NCBI GenBank assembly: GCA_001940825.1
Contig: MSGT01000036.1
Location: 1-64,000 of the forward strand
Source: Sphaerochaeta sp. Phil3
Lineage (GTDB): Bacteria; Spirochaetota; Spirochaetia; Sphaerochaetales; Sphaerochaetaceae
Reading direction: 5' to 3'
DNA length: 64,000 bases
Shown: positions 45,740-55,176 of the stretch, piece after piece
How positions within the stretch are numbered: the first letter of the stretch is position 1
Layout of the letters: each line of letters opens with the position of its first letter
The notes under the pieces: generated by a model
The model's input: the letters and a program-made list of their open reading frames with translations, nothing else
Told to the model about the DNA's origin: nothing
The model's database searches: none
Made by a program: the position numbers and the translations under genes

Positions 45740-47239
45740 TCACCCTCTATCTCTTAGGTACCCAAAAAAGAAAACAAGCTCCCTTCTGAATCCGACAGCA
45801 CTCAAAAGAACAAGGAAAAATCCTGTAATTGCAGAATACAGTACTCCATGAACCAACCAGCTCTGAACTGAAAGGCCTTTCAAAGGAAATTCGAAATAGC
45901 AGACGCAATAGGAAACGATCGAAGTCAGAGCGAACGCAAGCAACTTTCCAAAGAATCTATATTGAGACCTTCCTTCAACAATCTTTCCAGTGAAACGAAC
46001 ATGGAAAATCAATCTAAAAAGCATTGCGAGTATTGTACCAACGGCAACACCTATCAATCCAAGTTTATACACCAAGATTATAGATACAACGATATTAATC
46101 GCCGCTTCGGCGAATGCGGCCCAAGTTATGTCTTTGAACTTATTTGCGGAATACGAAAGGTCAAGGTGGGGGAGCTTGACCAAATACAAAGCCTCTGAAA
46201 CCACAATAAGAAGCCCAAATATGGGCTGATTGTAGTTCGCATCCGTGATTTCCCTTGTATACAACATTACAAATGAAGTTATCAGCAAAGCCGTCACCGT
46301 ATATAAAAAGGAAACCAAGATAAAAACAATGAATTCATATATATCCAGTTTCCAGTTCACCTCTTCCCAATCACCTTTCGCATATGCAAGTCCAACTGTA
46401 TGAGACACTCCCGAAAGCCCCGACATTATTAGCTCTTTGATTCCATTGACGACTAGGGCATAGACTCCATACACAGAGACAGTCTTCATATCCGTCATAA
46501 TCGACAAGATTGCAATATCAGTACTGTTATGGACAAATGCAGCAATGTTGATGGCGAATCCGTTCCACCTCTCCTTTACAAGCGAAGTATCTGGATGGCT
46601 TTTCCAGTCAATATCAAACTCTTTTGCCACATAGCGGCCAAAAAAGACAGGTTGCAAAATAAACAGAACACCGCTTATCAGCTTTAGGACATGAATACTG
46701 GGATAAACCTTCACAGATACGCAGACAAGGACAATATTCAACACTACGATTATACTCTGTGTAATAGAAACAACATACCCTCTCTTGCTGGCGTTCAAAA
46801 GAGTCTTCAGGGTAAGAGAAAACATATATTGGACAAGTAAATCTACAGACAGAATAAGCGTCAAAAAAAACACATACCAGTAACTGTATTCAACATGAAA
46901 TATCAATGGGTGCAGGAAAGCGAAAACCAAGGTGTATGCAATGAAGACGTATGAGATTCTTCGATAAAAGCATTTGGCGGTCACAAGCACAGATGAAATC
47001 TTGGCCTTATCCTCGTCAACGATTGGTTTATAGAGATTTGCAATTATCACTCCTGTGATTCCGCCTTCAACCAAGGAAACAAAACTTAGAAACTGGTTTA
47101 GAGTACTGACCAACCCATTCATTTCGGATCCAAAATGAACAAGGATTATCCTTGGAATAATGAATCCACCAAGAATTACCAAAGCCTGAAGAACAAGGCC
47201 GGAAACCATGTTCAGCAAAGTAACCTTTTTATTCTTCAT
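45740..47239 (-). CDS. Polysaccharide flippase (Wzx-like)
   Basis: 499 aa, about twelve to fourteen membrane segments. It begins KKVTLLNMVSGLVLQALVIL with GGFIIPRIILVHFGSEMNGLV, characteristic of Wzx/RfbX flippases of the MOP superfamily that move lipid-linked glycan to the outer face. Start at 47239 is preferred (GGAG 9 bases upstream, overlapping licD by 11 bases) over ATG 47266, which lacks a site. Confidence 0.88.
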   Translation of the reverse strand: MKNKKVTLLNMVSGLVLQALVILGGFIIPRIILVHFGSEMNGLVSTLNQFLSFVSLVEGGITGVIIANLYKPIVDEDKAKISSVLVTAKCFYRRISYVFIAYTLVFAFLHPLIFHVEYSYWYVFFLTLILSVDLLVQYMFSLTLKTLLNASKRGYVVSITQSIIVVLNIVLVCVSVKVYPSIHVLKLISGVLFILQPVFFGRYVAKEFDIDWKSHPDTSLVKERWNGFAINIAAFVHNSTDIAILSIMTDMKTVSVYGVYALVVNGIKELIMSGLSGVSHTVGLAYAKGDWEEVNWKLDIYEFIVFILVSFLYTVTALLITSFVMLYTREITDANYNQPIFGLLIVVSEALYLVKLPHLDLSYSANKFKDITWAAFAEAAINIVVSIILVYKLGLIGVAVGTILAMLFRLIFHVRFTGKIVEGRSQYRFFGKLLAFALTSIVSYCVCYFEFPLKGLSVQSWLVHGVLYSAITGFFLVLLSAVGFRRELVFFFGYLRDRG

Positions 47240-48077
47240 CCCTTGTTCTCCACGCTTTCGTACCATGGTTTCTTCGTTTTTCCTCTGGAGGCAGTATCAT
47301 GTATTCCCCATAATTTGCCTTGAGGTATGTATCGAAATCCTTTACCCCTTTCACCAATATGTGTTCGAAAGAATAATCGGAGTATTCATCAAAAATCCGA
47401 CGTGGAACCGGGACACCACCACAAGTCATATCGCCTACCCTGTTGCATTTGTCCAAACGGAATCGTTTTGCAGAGTTTATAATCCATTGGTTGACACGGC
47501 TCGAAGAACACCAGAAAAAAAGGCCTTTGAGCATTCTAGTATAGGTACGTTTGAAAATGCTGCGTTGTTCCTTCATATATCTGAGGTAGGAATCACAATG
47601 CTTTGTGACGGCAATATTAAGAAGAAACCTACATATGAATTGTTCATGGAACCATGAAAAATGATTTGGCATAGCATCGAATGGGAAAATATCAATCCAA
47701 AGAAATCTGTCGAATTCGTCATTTCCTTCAACGTTAATATCCTTGTTTATAAATTTCAGAAAAGGTCGTTCATCATTGCCCAATTCATAACCTATGAACT
47801 CATAATTGGATTTCAGCCTGTAGGTCCCTGATTTAATCATTGAAACGAGATTGTCATAATCGCTTCTGAGCATGCCAACATCAATATCATCATCCCAAGG
47901 AATGAAACCACCATGCCTCACAGCACCAAGCAACGTACCGGCATCTATGGAATAATCAAGATGATTCTCCACAAAGAAAGAGTGGAGTTCTTCCATCATG
48001 CCTACCAATTCGGCTTTTATTTCATTTTCGTCAAGTAATTCCATATTTTGCCCAACCAATCGCATCATCGAATGCAA
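47229..48077 (-). CDS. licD: LicD family phosphotransferase
   Basis: 282 aa. Contains the LicD signature DYSIDAGTLLGAVRHGGFI then PWDDDIDVGM, with the metal-binding Asp cluster. LicD transfers phosphorylcholine (or a related phospho-group) from the CDP-linked donor to a glycan. Start uncertain: TTG at 48077 has GGAG 8 bases away; ATG choices lie 9-33 bases further in. Functionally tied to the LicA and LicC genes upstream. Confidence 0.88.
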   Translation of the reverse strand: MHSMMRLVGQNMELLDENEIKAELVGMMEELHSFFVENHLDYSIDAGTLLGAVRHGGFIPWDDDIDVGMLRSDYDNLVSMIKSGTYRLKSNYEFIGYELGNDERPFLKFINKDINVEGNDEFDRFLWIDIFPFDAMPNHFSWFHEQFICRFLLNIAVTKHCDSYLRYMKEQRSIFKRTYTRMLKGLFFWCSSSRVNQWIINSAKRFRLDKCNRVGDMTCGGVPVPRRIFDEYSDYSFEHILVKGVKDFDTYLKANYGEYMILPPEEKRRNHGTKAWRTRDEE

Positions 48078-48118
48078 ACTAACAACTCCAACTGAACCTG
48101 CCTAACAAGAAACAATCC

Positions 48119-49216
48119 CTATTCCATAAAAAACATCCTATAGGGAACAATCCCGAGAAGTCTTTTGTCATAGTACAGGCAGTATGCATAGTAGGCAAAA
48201 ACTGCAAGATAGATCAAAATCTCAAGGACACAAGTCAATTTGTCTTTCTCGTTCCTTTCGTCAATGAACGAATTTGTAATCGCAACGGAAGCAAAAGGCA
48301 TAAAACACAAGGTAAGAAGCCTTCCAATGATTGGCATATACATTGCAGTAAATTCAAGTGGTACACATATCATGAACGACCAGAAAACAGATTTGTCAAA
48401 ACTTGTTACATCTTCCTTCTTTTTGCAGTAGAAGAACGTGATGAACAATGCAATTGCCAAAATCACAATAATTAATTCACCAAATTCAAAGCCTTGGGAC
48501 AGATAGCTTCTCCCAAACTTCATCATGAATCTCTCTATGAAAAGTCTGTTCAGCAATGGAAACAAAGGCAGAATCAGAGCAGAAAGAGCAATCCATACCA
48601 TAGACGTATACCAGTTTATTGGAACGAAACTCAAAGGCAGAACGATTATAAACAATGCAGTCGATTTATGGAAAAGGACTGCGATCATCAGCAATGCTAC
48701 AAAACCAATATATCTTTTTTTGCTCAAACACTCTACAGCAAAAAGGATAACAGAAAAAGCCATAGCCTGTCTAAGAATGCAATAGCTGTAGTCAATCACC
48801 CCAAAAGCAATGATGATGACAATGCTCAACGAAGGTTTCGCAGAGTATTCTCCTATGAAGTGCCAAATACTGAAAACGCAAAAGGCAGACTGTACTACCA
48901 ATAGGAGTTGGAAACCAAGACCTATTCTAGAAAAGACCCAAGTGAATAAGGTATAACCCCACTCTACATCAACAAGAGTACTCTTGCCAAAGAAAACAAA
49001 ACCCTTTACAACTTCAAAAAAAGAAACATCCTTCAGCCTTTCATAAATGTAAGCATACGCATTTAAATCACAGCCGGAGTCTTTTGACCTCAAAGCAAGA
49101 AGAAGAAAAACGGCGATGCAAGTCACAAGAAGAGCTATTTTCTCCTTCTTCTCGTTATTTCTGAACACAACCAACGAAATTGGAGCAATCAACAGAAGAG
49201 ACAAATACAAAAACAT
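48119..49216 (-). CDS. EpsG family polysaccharide polymerase
   Basis: 365 aa, about ten membrane segments. ALRSKDSGCDLNAYAYIYER near residue 41 is the EpsG-type loop; FHKSTALFIIVLPL also fits. Likely polymerises glycan repeat units (Wzy role). No Shine-Dalgarno: the ATG is 7 bases after a -10, so it may have its own leaderless transcript in addition to the operon one. Confidence 0.8.
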   Translation of the reverse strand: MFLYLSLLLIAPISLVVFRNNEKKEKIALLVTCIAVFLLLALRSKDSGCDLNAYAYIYERLKDVSFFEVVKGFVFFGKSTLVDVEWGYTLFTWVFSRIGLGFQLLLVVQSAFCVFSIWHFIGEYSAKPSLSIVIIIAFGVIDYSYCILRQAMAFSVILFAVECLSKKRYIGFVALLMIAVLFHKSTALFIIVLPLSFVPINWYTSMVWIALSALILPLFPLLNRLFIERFMMKFGRSYLSQGFEFGELIIVILAIALFITFFYCKKKEDVTSFDKSVFWSFMICVPLEFTAMYMPIIGRLLTLCFMPFASVAITNSFIDERNEKDKLTCVLEILIYLAVFAYYAYCLYYDKRLLGIVPYRMFFME

Positions 49217-49252
49217 GTTGTTAAGTGTATGGTCTCAGAACACAAAATACAA
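49216..49252 (-). promoter_or_regulatory. Candidate internal promoter, leaderless for the EpsG-like gene
   Basis: On the minus strand TTGTAT, 17 bases, TACACT, 7 bases, ATG. The boxes are moderate matches only. Confidence 0.4.
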
Positions 49253-49274
49253 GATGCATGACTTATAATCGGCA

Positions 49275-50795
49275 TTATGCATTATTCAGATAAGAATCGG
49301 CATCCTTAAAGAAGCTCCAAATGATCAGAAACATGATGATTCCGATTGGGAATGCCGCAATTATGCTGACGGTTTGTATATTACTCATTGAGCTGTCCGA
49401 GAAAACCAAGGCGATTGGAAGTACAATTAAAAGTATGCACCATAAAAGTTGGACAAATCTGCTTGGCTGCTCTTCGGCATCTAGATTTCTGTAACTATAG
49501 CAGGAGGCTGTATAGGCAATGGAATCAAAGGATGTGGCATAGAAAGCCACCATGGTGGCTAAAACCCAAACGAGAGAAATCTTAGACCATGGAATCGTCT
49601 CAATTATACTTATAATGATTGCATAGATATCTCCGGATGAGAAGTATTCAGAAATGAAATCAGAGATTCCTGAAACCTGCAGTCCAAGGGAATAGTTTCC
49701 AAATACGACAAAACAGATTATTGTTGATCCAACACCAAAAGCATATCCTCCAAGAATTGTTTGCTTGACGGTCCTTCCTCTGGAAATGCTCCCAATGAAG
49801 AAAGGAGCGGCCACGCACCAAACCATCCAATACGCCCAATAATAAATTGTCCAATCCTGAGCGAAATTTGTAGCCCGTACAGGATCGAGATACGTGGACA
49901 TTCCAATAAAATTCTGAATCATCCTTCCAAAGGACTCGATACCAGTCTCAATTGTAAATCTTGTTTGCCCTCCAAAGACAAGAACAAACAACATAAGCCC
50001 AAAAAAAAGATAGATGCACGTATTGGCAAGGAAACTTATACCTTTAAAACCGTGAAGCAAAAAAAAGGTATAGACTGCACAGGTAAGCAGAATTATTATT
50101 ATGGTTATTACCCTTCTGCCAAGAACCAGTCCGAAAAGGGACTGAATAATTGAGGCCATCAGTGGAGTTGCAACACTAAAGGTAGTAGCTGTTCCAGCAA
50201 GCAGGGCAAAGACAGCAACAAGATCGACGACCCTTCCAAGAACGCCATCGGCATACCTTCCCAAAATAGGTCTGCACGCCTCCGAAAACCTCTGTCTTGG
50301 CCGCTTTCTTACATGCAACATAAAGCCAAAACAGACAGCCAAGACAAGATAGAAGGCCCAGGGGATGAAACTCCAGTGGAAAAGGGGGAATACAGGAGCC
50401 CAATCCTGGATATTTCCTAGTTCTGATACATGTGGATTCTTTGCATACATAATCCATTCCGAGAAGGAATAGAACAGAATATCGGCGGCTAGACCGCATG
50501 TGAACATCATACTACCCCAAGCGAAGAACGAATACCTGGGCTTCTCTCCTAAATCTCCTAAGATGATGTCCCCGTACTTTGAAAAACACATGTAAAGAGA
50601 AACAAGAAGAACCCCAAGACCCATTACGATATAGAACGCCCCTACAGTGTCTCCAAAGAAAAATCTAACTCTTCCAAGAACAGCATTGGATCGCTCTGGA
50701 AACAGAAAGAACAATATGCCTAAGGACGCAATCAACACCAAAGGAACGATGGTTATTATCCAATCTATCCTTCCTCTTTTCCCTGATTCTTTCAT
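49275..50795 (-). CDS. BCCT family transporter, probably choline uptake
   Basis: 506 aa, twelve predicted membrane segments. The BCCT signature lies in the region FAQDWTIYYWAYWMVWCVAA then PFFIGSISRGRT. These carriers move choline, betaine or carnitine. Placement between licC and the EpsG/licD genes argues for choline supply to phosphorylcholine synthesis, the role LicB plays in Haemophilus. Overlaps the licC stop by four bases. Confidence 0.88.
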   Translation of the reverse strand: MKESGKRGRIDWIITIVPLVLIASLGILFFLFPERSNAVLGRVRFFFGDTVGAFYIVMGLGVLLVSLYMCFSKYGDIILGDLGEKPRYSFFAWGSMMFTCGLAADILFYSFSEWIMYAKNPHVSELGNIQDWAPVFPLFHWSFIPWAFYLVLAVCFGFMLHVRKRPRQRFSEACRPILGRYADGVLGRVVDLVAVFALLAGTATTFSVATPLMASIIQSLFGLVLGRRVITIIIILLTCAVYTFFLLHGFKGISFLANTCIYLFFGLMLFVLVFGGQTRFTIETGIESFGRMIQNFIGMSTYLDPVRATNFAQDWTIYYWAYWMVWCVAAPFFIGSISRGRTVKQTILGGYAFGVGSTIICFVVFGNYSLGLQVSGISDFISEYFSSGDIYAIIISIIETIPWSKISLVWVLATMVAFYATSFDSIAYTASCYSYRNLDAEEQPSRFVQLLWCILLIVLPIALVFSDSSMSNIQTVSIIAAFPIGIIMFLIIWSFFKDADSYLNNA

Positions 50796-51499
50796 TCTTC
50801 CCCCTTATAGCTCGAATCGACCATCACCAGGTCCGAAAAGTCATCGATTTCAAGAACATCGGATTCTTCCATTGGAAAGACACCAAGATCATACTCCTCG
50901 AGGTGACGGAACATAGCAACGTCATCCCAATACAGCTGAGTTTCTCCATTTCTTTCAAATTCTTCTTTCAGATGACTCTTTAGCCTCTTCCCGTCTTCAG
51001 AAGTCCATCTTGATATGGAATAAAGCCGCCATCCGTTCGCCCCTCCGGTACGACTACAAGAAACAACCCTTCCATCTTGAACCTGCATAAGCCATTCCGA
51101 AGTCTCCTCGGAAGTCCACACGGCATTGTAGCCGGACTTTTTAAAACACGGCATCAGGACCTTGTCATTGTATATCATCTGATCTCCGTCAAGGATGATT
51201 ACATCTTTCAGATATTCCCTTGCAAAAAACAGAGAAGCGATATTGTTGCAAGTGTCGTACAAAGGGTTTTCAATCAGTCTGACACCGTATTCATCAACCA
51301 AAGACCTAAATTGCTCTTTTAGATATCCAACAACAATGTATATTTCACTGATTCCATTTCTTCTTAGACCTTGGATGATGGTATCAATCATTCTGACACC
51401 ATTGACCCTTATAAGAGGCTTTGGAACCTTTAGCGTAACGGGTTGCATTCTTCTGCCAACCCCTGCAGCCATGATGATAGCTCTTTCAACCCTATGCAT
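50792..51499 (-). CDS. licC: CTP:phosphocholine cytidylyltransferase
   Basis: 235 aa. Nucleotidyltransferase motif AIIMAAGVGRRMQPVTLKVP with KPLIRVNG, and the metal-binding region IILDGDQMIY; C-terminal WDDVAMF and VLEIDDFSDL match LicC. Makes CDP-choline from CTP and phosphocholine. Overlaps the preceding gene by eight bases. Confidence 0.88.
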   Translation of the reverse strand: MHRVERAIIMAAGVGRRMQPVTLKVPKPLIRVNGVRMIDTIIQGLRRNGISEIYIVVGYLKEQFRSLVDEYGVRLIENPLYDTCNNIASLFFAREYLKDVIILDGDQMIYNDKVLMPCFKKSGYNAVWTSEETSEWLMQVQDGRVVSCSRTGGANGWRLYSISRWTSEDGKRLKSHLKEEFERNGETQLYWDDVAMFRHLEEYDLGVFPMEESDVLEIDDFSDLVMVDSSYKGEE

Positions 51500-53243
51500 T
51501 CTTATTCAATAAACCCTCAACTATTCTATAATAATCTTTTGCGTACCTATACTGCCTAAGTGAGTATTCCCCAAACTCAACCCCAAGACTTCTTTTGTAT
51601 TCGCACCAATTGCTCCATAGGAGGCCACAAGCCGAAATATAGCTGTATATCTTGATCCTTGTCTCCAATTGGCAATCACCTTCAAAATAGATGTCGATGA
51701 GTCGGTCTACGTCTTCTCTGTCGTATAACGAATAGATGCAAAACATAGCGATATCAACATGTGGATCCTGCATGCCTGCATATTCCCAATCAATAAGGCG
51801 AACATCCCCTGATGAAGTGAAAAGGAAATTATCCGGAACGGCATCAATATGGGTTAGGACTTTTTTAATCTCAAATGAAGCAATGTAGTTTTTAAGAAGA
51901 AAGACCTTTTTTTTCGTCTCTTTGTAATCCCTATATACGGAAGGTTTGCCGTTCCAAAGCGCTTCATAGAAATCAATCTGGCCAAATATGTCAAATTCAT
52001 GGTCTACCTTGAAATGAAAGCCATGGAAAGTTCTTAGCAAAGACATGCATGTTTCAAGATCACGAACATTTCCAGGGTCGCATACGCGTGAGCCCTCAAG
52101 ATATTCGGTTATTTTGTAACCCTTTTCTGAGTCGATATATACAACATCGTCGCAGATTCCTTTTCCTTTTATCGTTGCATATACATCCGATTCCTTTCTT
52201 CGATCTATGAGTTTAGAAGTTCCCTCGCCGGGAATTCTCATAATGTATTTTTTGTTGTTCACCCCAAAAAGAAAAGATCGATTGGTCATACCCTTCTTCA
52301 GTACGGAAATGCCTTTTATTGAAACAATATCAACATTTAGGGCCTCTGAGATCGTTTTCAAGGCATCCGATTTCAAATGGTTTGAGTTGCTATCGAACTC
52401 TCTGAGTTGCTCATAGGTGTTGATTTCAATTGTTGCATTGCAATCTACAACTTTAGCAGAGACAGCCATCCTCCCATTTGTGAACAGGGTCTCTTCCCAA
52501 AACGAATCGGAATACTGCCTGTCCTTGTCATATTGAGAGAGTTTTGAACGAAGAAAACCAGCCACCTCCTTCGAGACATAGCTTATTCCAATCATTGAAT
52601 TGCCCAAAGAACTATCGGAAACAGATACGAGTTCCATCTTTCGGTTCACTCTAACGTAACTGTTTTCCGACAACTTGTCGGAAACCATGTACCATGAATA
52701 GAGTTCATGGTTTGAAAAGGGATTCTCTTTGGACCATATATCACATGGAACTATGTAGGTGTTCGAAATGAATTGGGAAGCTAGATACAATGAATGAAGG
52801 TTGTTTTTGCAAAAGTACTCCTCATTTACAATCAAATCAACATCATACTTATCAATGAGATATTCAAATTGATCCTTCATGAATCCAACTACAATGTGTA
52901 TTTCAAGGATCCCCTTTTGGTGAAGTTGTTTTATTAGTCTTTCGATTAGAGGTTCTCCTCTTACTTCGATAAGACCCTTTGGCGTTTGGGTATTGATTGG
53001 AACCATACGCATTCCAAACCCCGCAGCGAGAATTATGGCGTTCTTTGGGGATTTGGATTCAATTTCAGTTTTGGCTTTCTTCGAGGCAAAAAACCTATCA
53101 TCCAAGTATCCTTCGTCCACAAGATTGTGAAGGGACCTATTCACCACACCCAATGAATGACAAGTTAGATGTGAAAGGTCTCTTTGATTTGAAAAGCCTT
53201 TTTCGTAAAGGGTTATTAGAATGTCTCTTTCCTGAGTATTCAT
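51492..53243 (-). CDS. licA: wHTH-nucleotidyltransferase-choline kinase fusion
   Basis: 583 aa, three domains. Winged helix about 1-55 (ILITLYEKGFSNQRDLSHLT). LicC-like nucleotidyltransferase about 68-280 (AIILAAGFGMRMVPI, TPKGLIEVRG). Choline-kinase-like C-terminal domain about 300-583 with the phosphotransferase loop THIDAVPDNFLF and LIDWEYAG. It could phosphorylate choline and activate it in one chain; the HTH may regulate. ATG at 53243 chosen (GGTGG upstream), with 53255 as alternative. First gene of the lic operon. Confidence 0.87.
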   Translation of the reverse strand: MNTQERDILITLYEKGFSNQRDLSHLTCHSLGVVNRSLHNLVDEGYLDDRFFASKKAKTEIESKSPKNAIILAAGFGMRMVPINTQTPKGLIEVRGEPLIERLIKQLHQKGILEIHIVVGFMKDQFEYLIDKYDVDLIVNEEYFCKNNLHSLYLASQFISNTYIVPCDIWSKENPFSNHELYSWYMVSDKLSENSYVRVNRKMELVSVSDSSLGNSMIGISYVSKEVAGFLRSKLSQYDKDRQYSDSFWEETLFTNGRMAVSAKVVDCNATIEINTYEQLREFDSNSNHLKSDALKTISEALNVDIVSIKGISVLKKGMTNRSFLFGVNNKKYIMRIPGEGTSKLIDRRKESDVYATIKGKGICDDVVYIDSEKGYKITEYLEGSRVCDPGNVRDLETCMSLLRTFHGFHFKVDHEFDIFGQIDFYEALWNGKPSVYRDYKETKKKVFLLKNYIASFEIKKVLTHIDAVPDNFLFTSSGDVRLIDWEYAGMQDPHVDIAMFCIYSLYDREDVDRLIDIYFEGDCQLETRIKIYSYISACGLLWSNWCEYKRSLGVEFGEYSLRQYRYAKDYYRIVEGLLNKNA

Positions 53244-53290
53244 ATATAGCACCACCGATGTTCACCACACACATATATATAGATTTCATG

Positions 53291-53332
53291 AACATCGTTT
53301 GATGTTATACCCTATTCCAAGGAATAAATCAA
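53291..53332 (-). promoter_or_regulatory. lic operon promoter with inverted repeat at the start site
   Basis: On the minus strand TTGATT, 17 bases, TATAAC (53309-53304). An inverted repeat AACATC-4-GATGTT (53291-53306) covers the end of the -10 and the predicted start near 53297, a position suited to repression. A further GATGTTC copy at about 53258-53264 in the leader could pair with it. Confidence 0.6.
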
Positions 53333-53378
53333 CTTTCTAGACAGCAAGAAAAGAGATGACAAGAAAAACACATTGCCA

Positions 53379-55101
53379 TTATATCAACACCAACGAATAG
53401 GATACGCTGGAACCAAGGCTGACTTGAAGATCAAAGCCTCGTTTCGATGAATTGACTCCAGCAACATCAACGAAAGCCTTGATGGGTGCAGGCCCCCAAG
53501 AGAACGAGTATTCCCATCCTAGATTCACAGTCGTAATGACATCATAGTCGCCGGACGGAGCCGTAAGCATCAGTGGGGCGGTGTATTCATCGAACATCGT
53601 ATATGCACCATCCACAACTACTTCAAATACGGAATAAGCATACAATCCATTGGTTCTATAATTGCAATCTCCTCTCACTGCAATGGTATCGCCTCCATTT
53701 TTGTAGCCAATGTATGTATAGAATGGGAACCTATAGTAATCATCGGGATTCAAGTAGTTGTAGTTTATGATGAAATCCGAGCTGCCGGTGGGCCTATACA
53801 ATGCAGGATTGGTATATATTCCTTCAATCGAAGTGGAAAGAACTCCCTTTCCAACGAATGTCTTGTACTCCAACCCCAAGCTATAACCCATTGCTTGATC
53901 TTCCTTTGTAGGGTCTTCGAAAAATGGAAACGATCCCTGGTCCAGTGTGAACTGTCCATAAATGAGCAGGCCTTTGATTGCCGAATTTTCGAACTCTACA
54001 TGGGCGATTGCGTTGAATTGGTTGTTGTTTAGATTGTTATGATAGAATGTCGCAGGGTTCAGAAGAGTTATGTCCGGAAATCCGTAGAAGCGGTACATGA
54101 CGTTCTCGCTCATGGAGATGTTCAAGGAATCGATTGGTCTGAATTCAATCCTATGGGCTGCAAAAACCCTAGTATAATCTTCGTAGTTCTTGGCTGATGC
54201 ATTCACCCCTCCTCTGTAGTTCTCTGGGAACATCAGCGTATATTCGAATGCAAACTTCTTGGCAAACGTCTTGAGAGAGATGTAATTGTAGAAATCGTTG
54301 TGGGTATCGAATATGAAGTTTCCGCCCTTGTTGAAACCCCAGGATTTCTGAGCCTTGTAGAAACCCAAGGAAAAGGTATCGGCAGAATAATCAAGGTAGG
54401 CTCGTCTTGGCATATTGCAGTCGCTGTTCGCTGTAGTTGGAAAGTTGAAAACGAAATCTCTTTTGTAATTAGCCTGTCTAGTGATGACCTTTATGGTATC
54501 GGCCTTTGGGTCGTCAACAGGAATCTGGGTTCCTACCCCCCCATGACTTTTCAAGCTCCTCTTCAACATAACGTTTTATGCTTTTCGCTGTAGATGCATC
54601 GTCACTGCTCACCATACCAAGACCCATAGAAAGTTCAAGATGTCCGTAGAATCCACCAATTGAATTGTCCAAAGACAATGAAGCAAAATAACTTCTATCG
54701 CTGTAGCCATACTTCCAGTATTCCTCTCTGTCATAGGAATCGCCATTCGTATGGATATAAGTCTCTGGAGAGACTTCAAACTTGAGAGAAACCCAAGTAT
54801 CTGAGTCGCCACAAAGTCTTGCGGAGATAGAGTCGTAAAGAATCTTTTCATTGGAGGAAAGCAAAGAACTATCTATTCTCGATATTTCATTCAAGGCTTC
54901 TGAAACAGTCCAAGGTCTTGATGTGGAAGGAACAGAGGAGCCTGTCAATACGAACAGGTCATCCATGAGGGCATAGACTTCGTCTCCAATAGGAATGAGT
55001 ACGCCTTTTGCAGCAGGGACACCAACAACTCCAGAGCCAAATGCAAAAATATATCCAAGCGAAACCAAGACAAGACAACAGAGCAATAGAATCTTCTTCA
55101 T
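53379..55101 (-). CDS. Wzi-like outer-membrane protein, frameshifted at a G7 tract
   Basis: Start at 55101 gives a signal peptide (1-20), a helical region and SLDNSIGGFYGHLELSMGLG, but stops after 195 codons just past seven G (coding strand). The remaining 380 or so residues continue in the next frame (VGTQIPVDDPKADTIKVITR and on) as a beta-barrel to 53379. Six G would give a 573-residue protein with the same plan as the Wzi-like genes at 37.6-41.4 kb. No Shine-Dalgarno precedes the ATG; a -10 lies six bases upstream. As sequenced it is OFF. Confidence 0.75.
54536..54542 (-). repeat. Homopolymeric G7 tract (C7 on plus strand)
   Basis: Seven G in the coding strand at about codon 187 of the Wzi-like gene. 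Loss of one G joins the two frames. Confidence 0.85.
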
Positions 55102-55135
55102 GGAAATATCATATCATGAAAACCTTCTCAAACAA
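55101..55135 (-). promoter_or_regulatory. Leaderless promoter of the Wzi-like gene
   Basis: On the minus strand TTGTTT, 16 bases, TATGAT (55113-55108), six bases, ATG at 55101. The spacing matches the leaderless arrangement seen at 8493 and 24581. Confidence 0.5.
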
Positions 55136-55176
55136 CCCAGAACTTTCCCACCATTACTTCACCAATCCTTAAGAGA

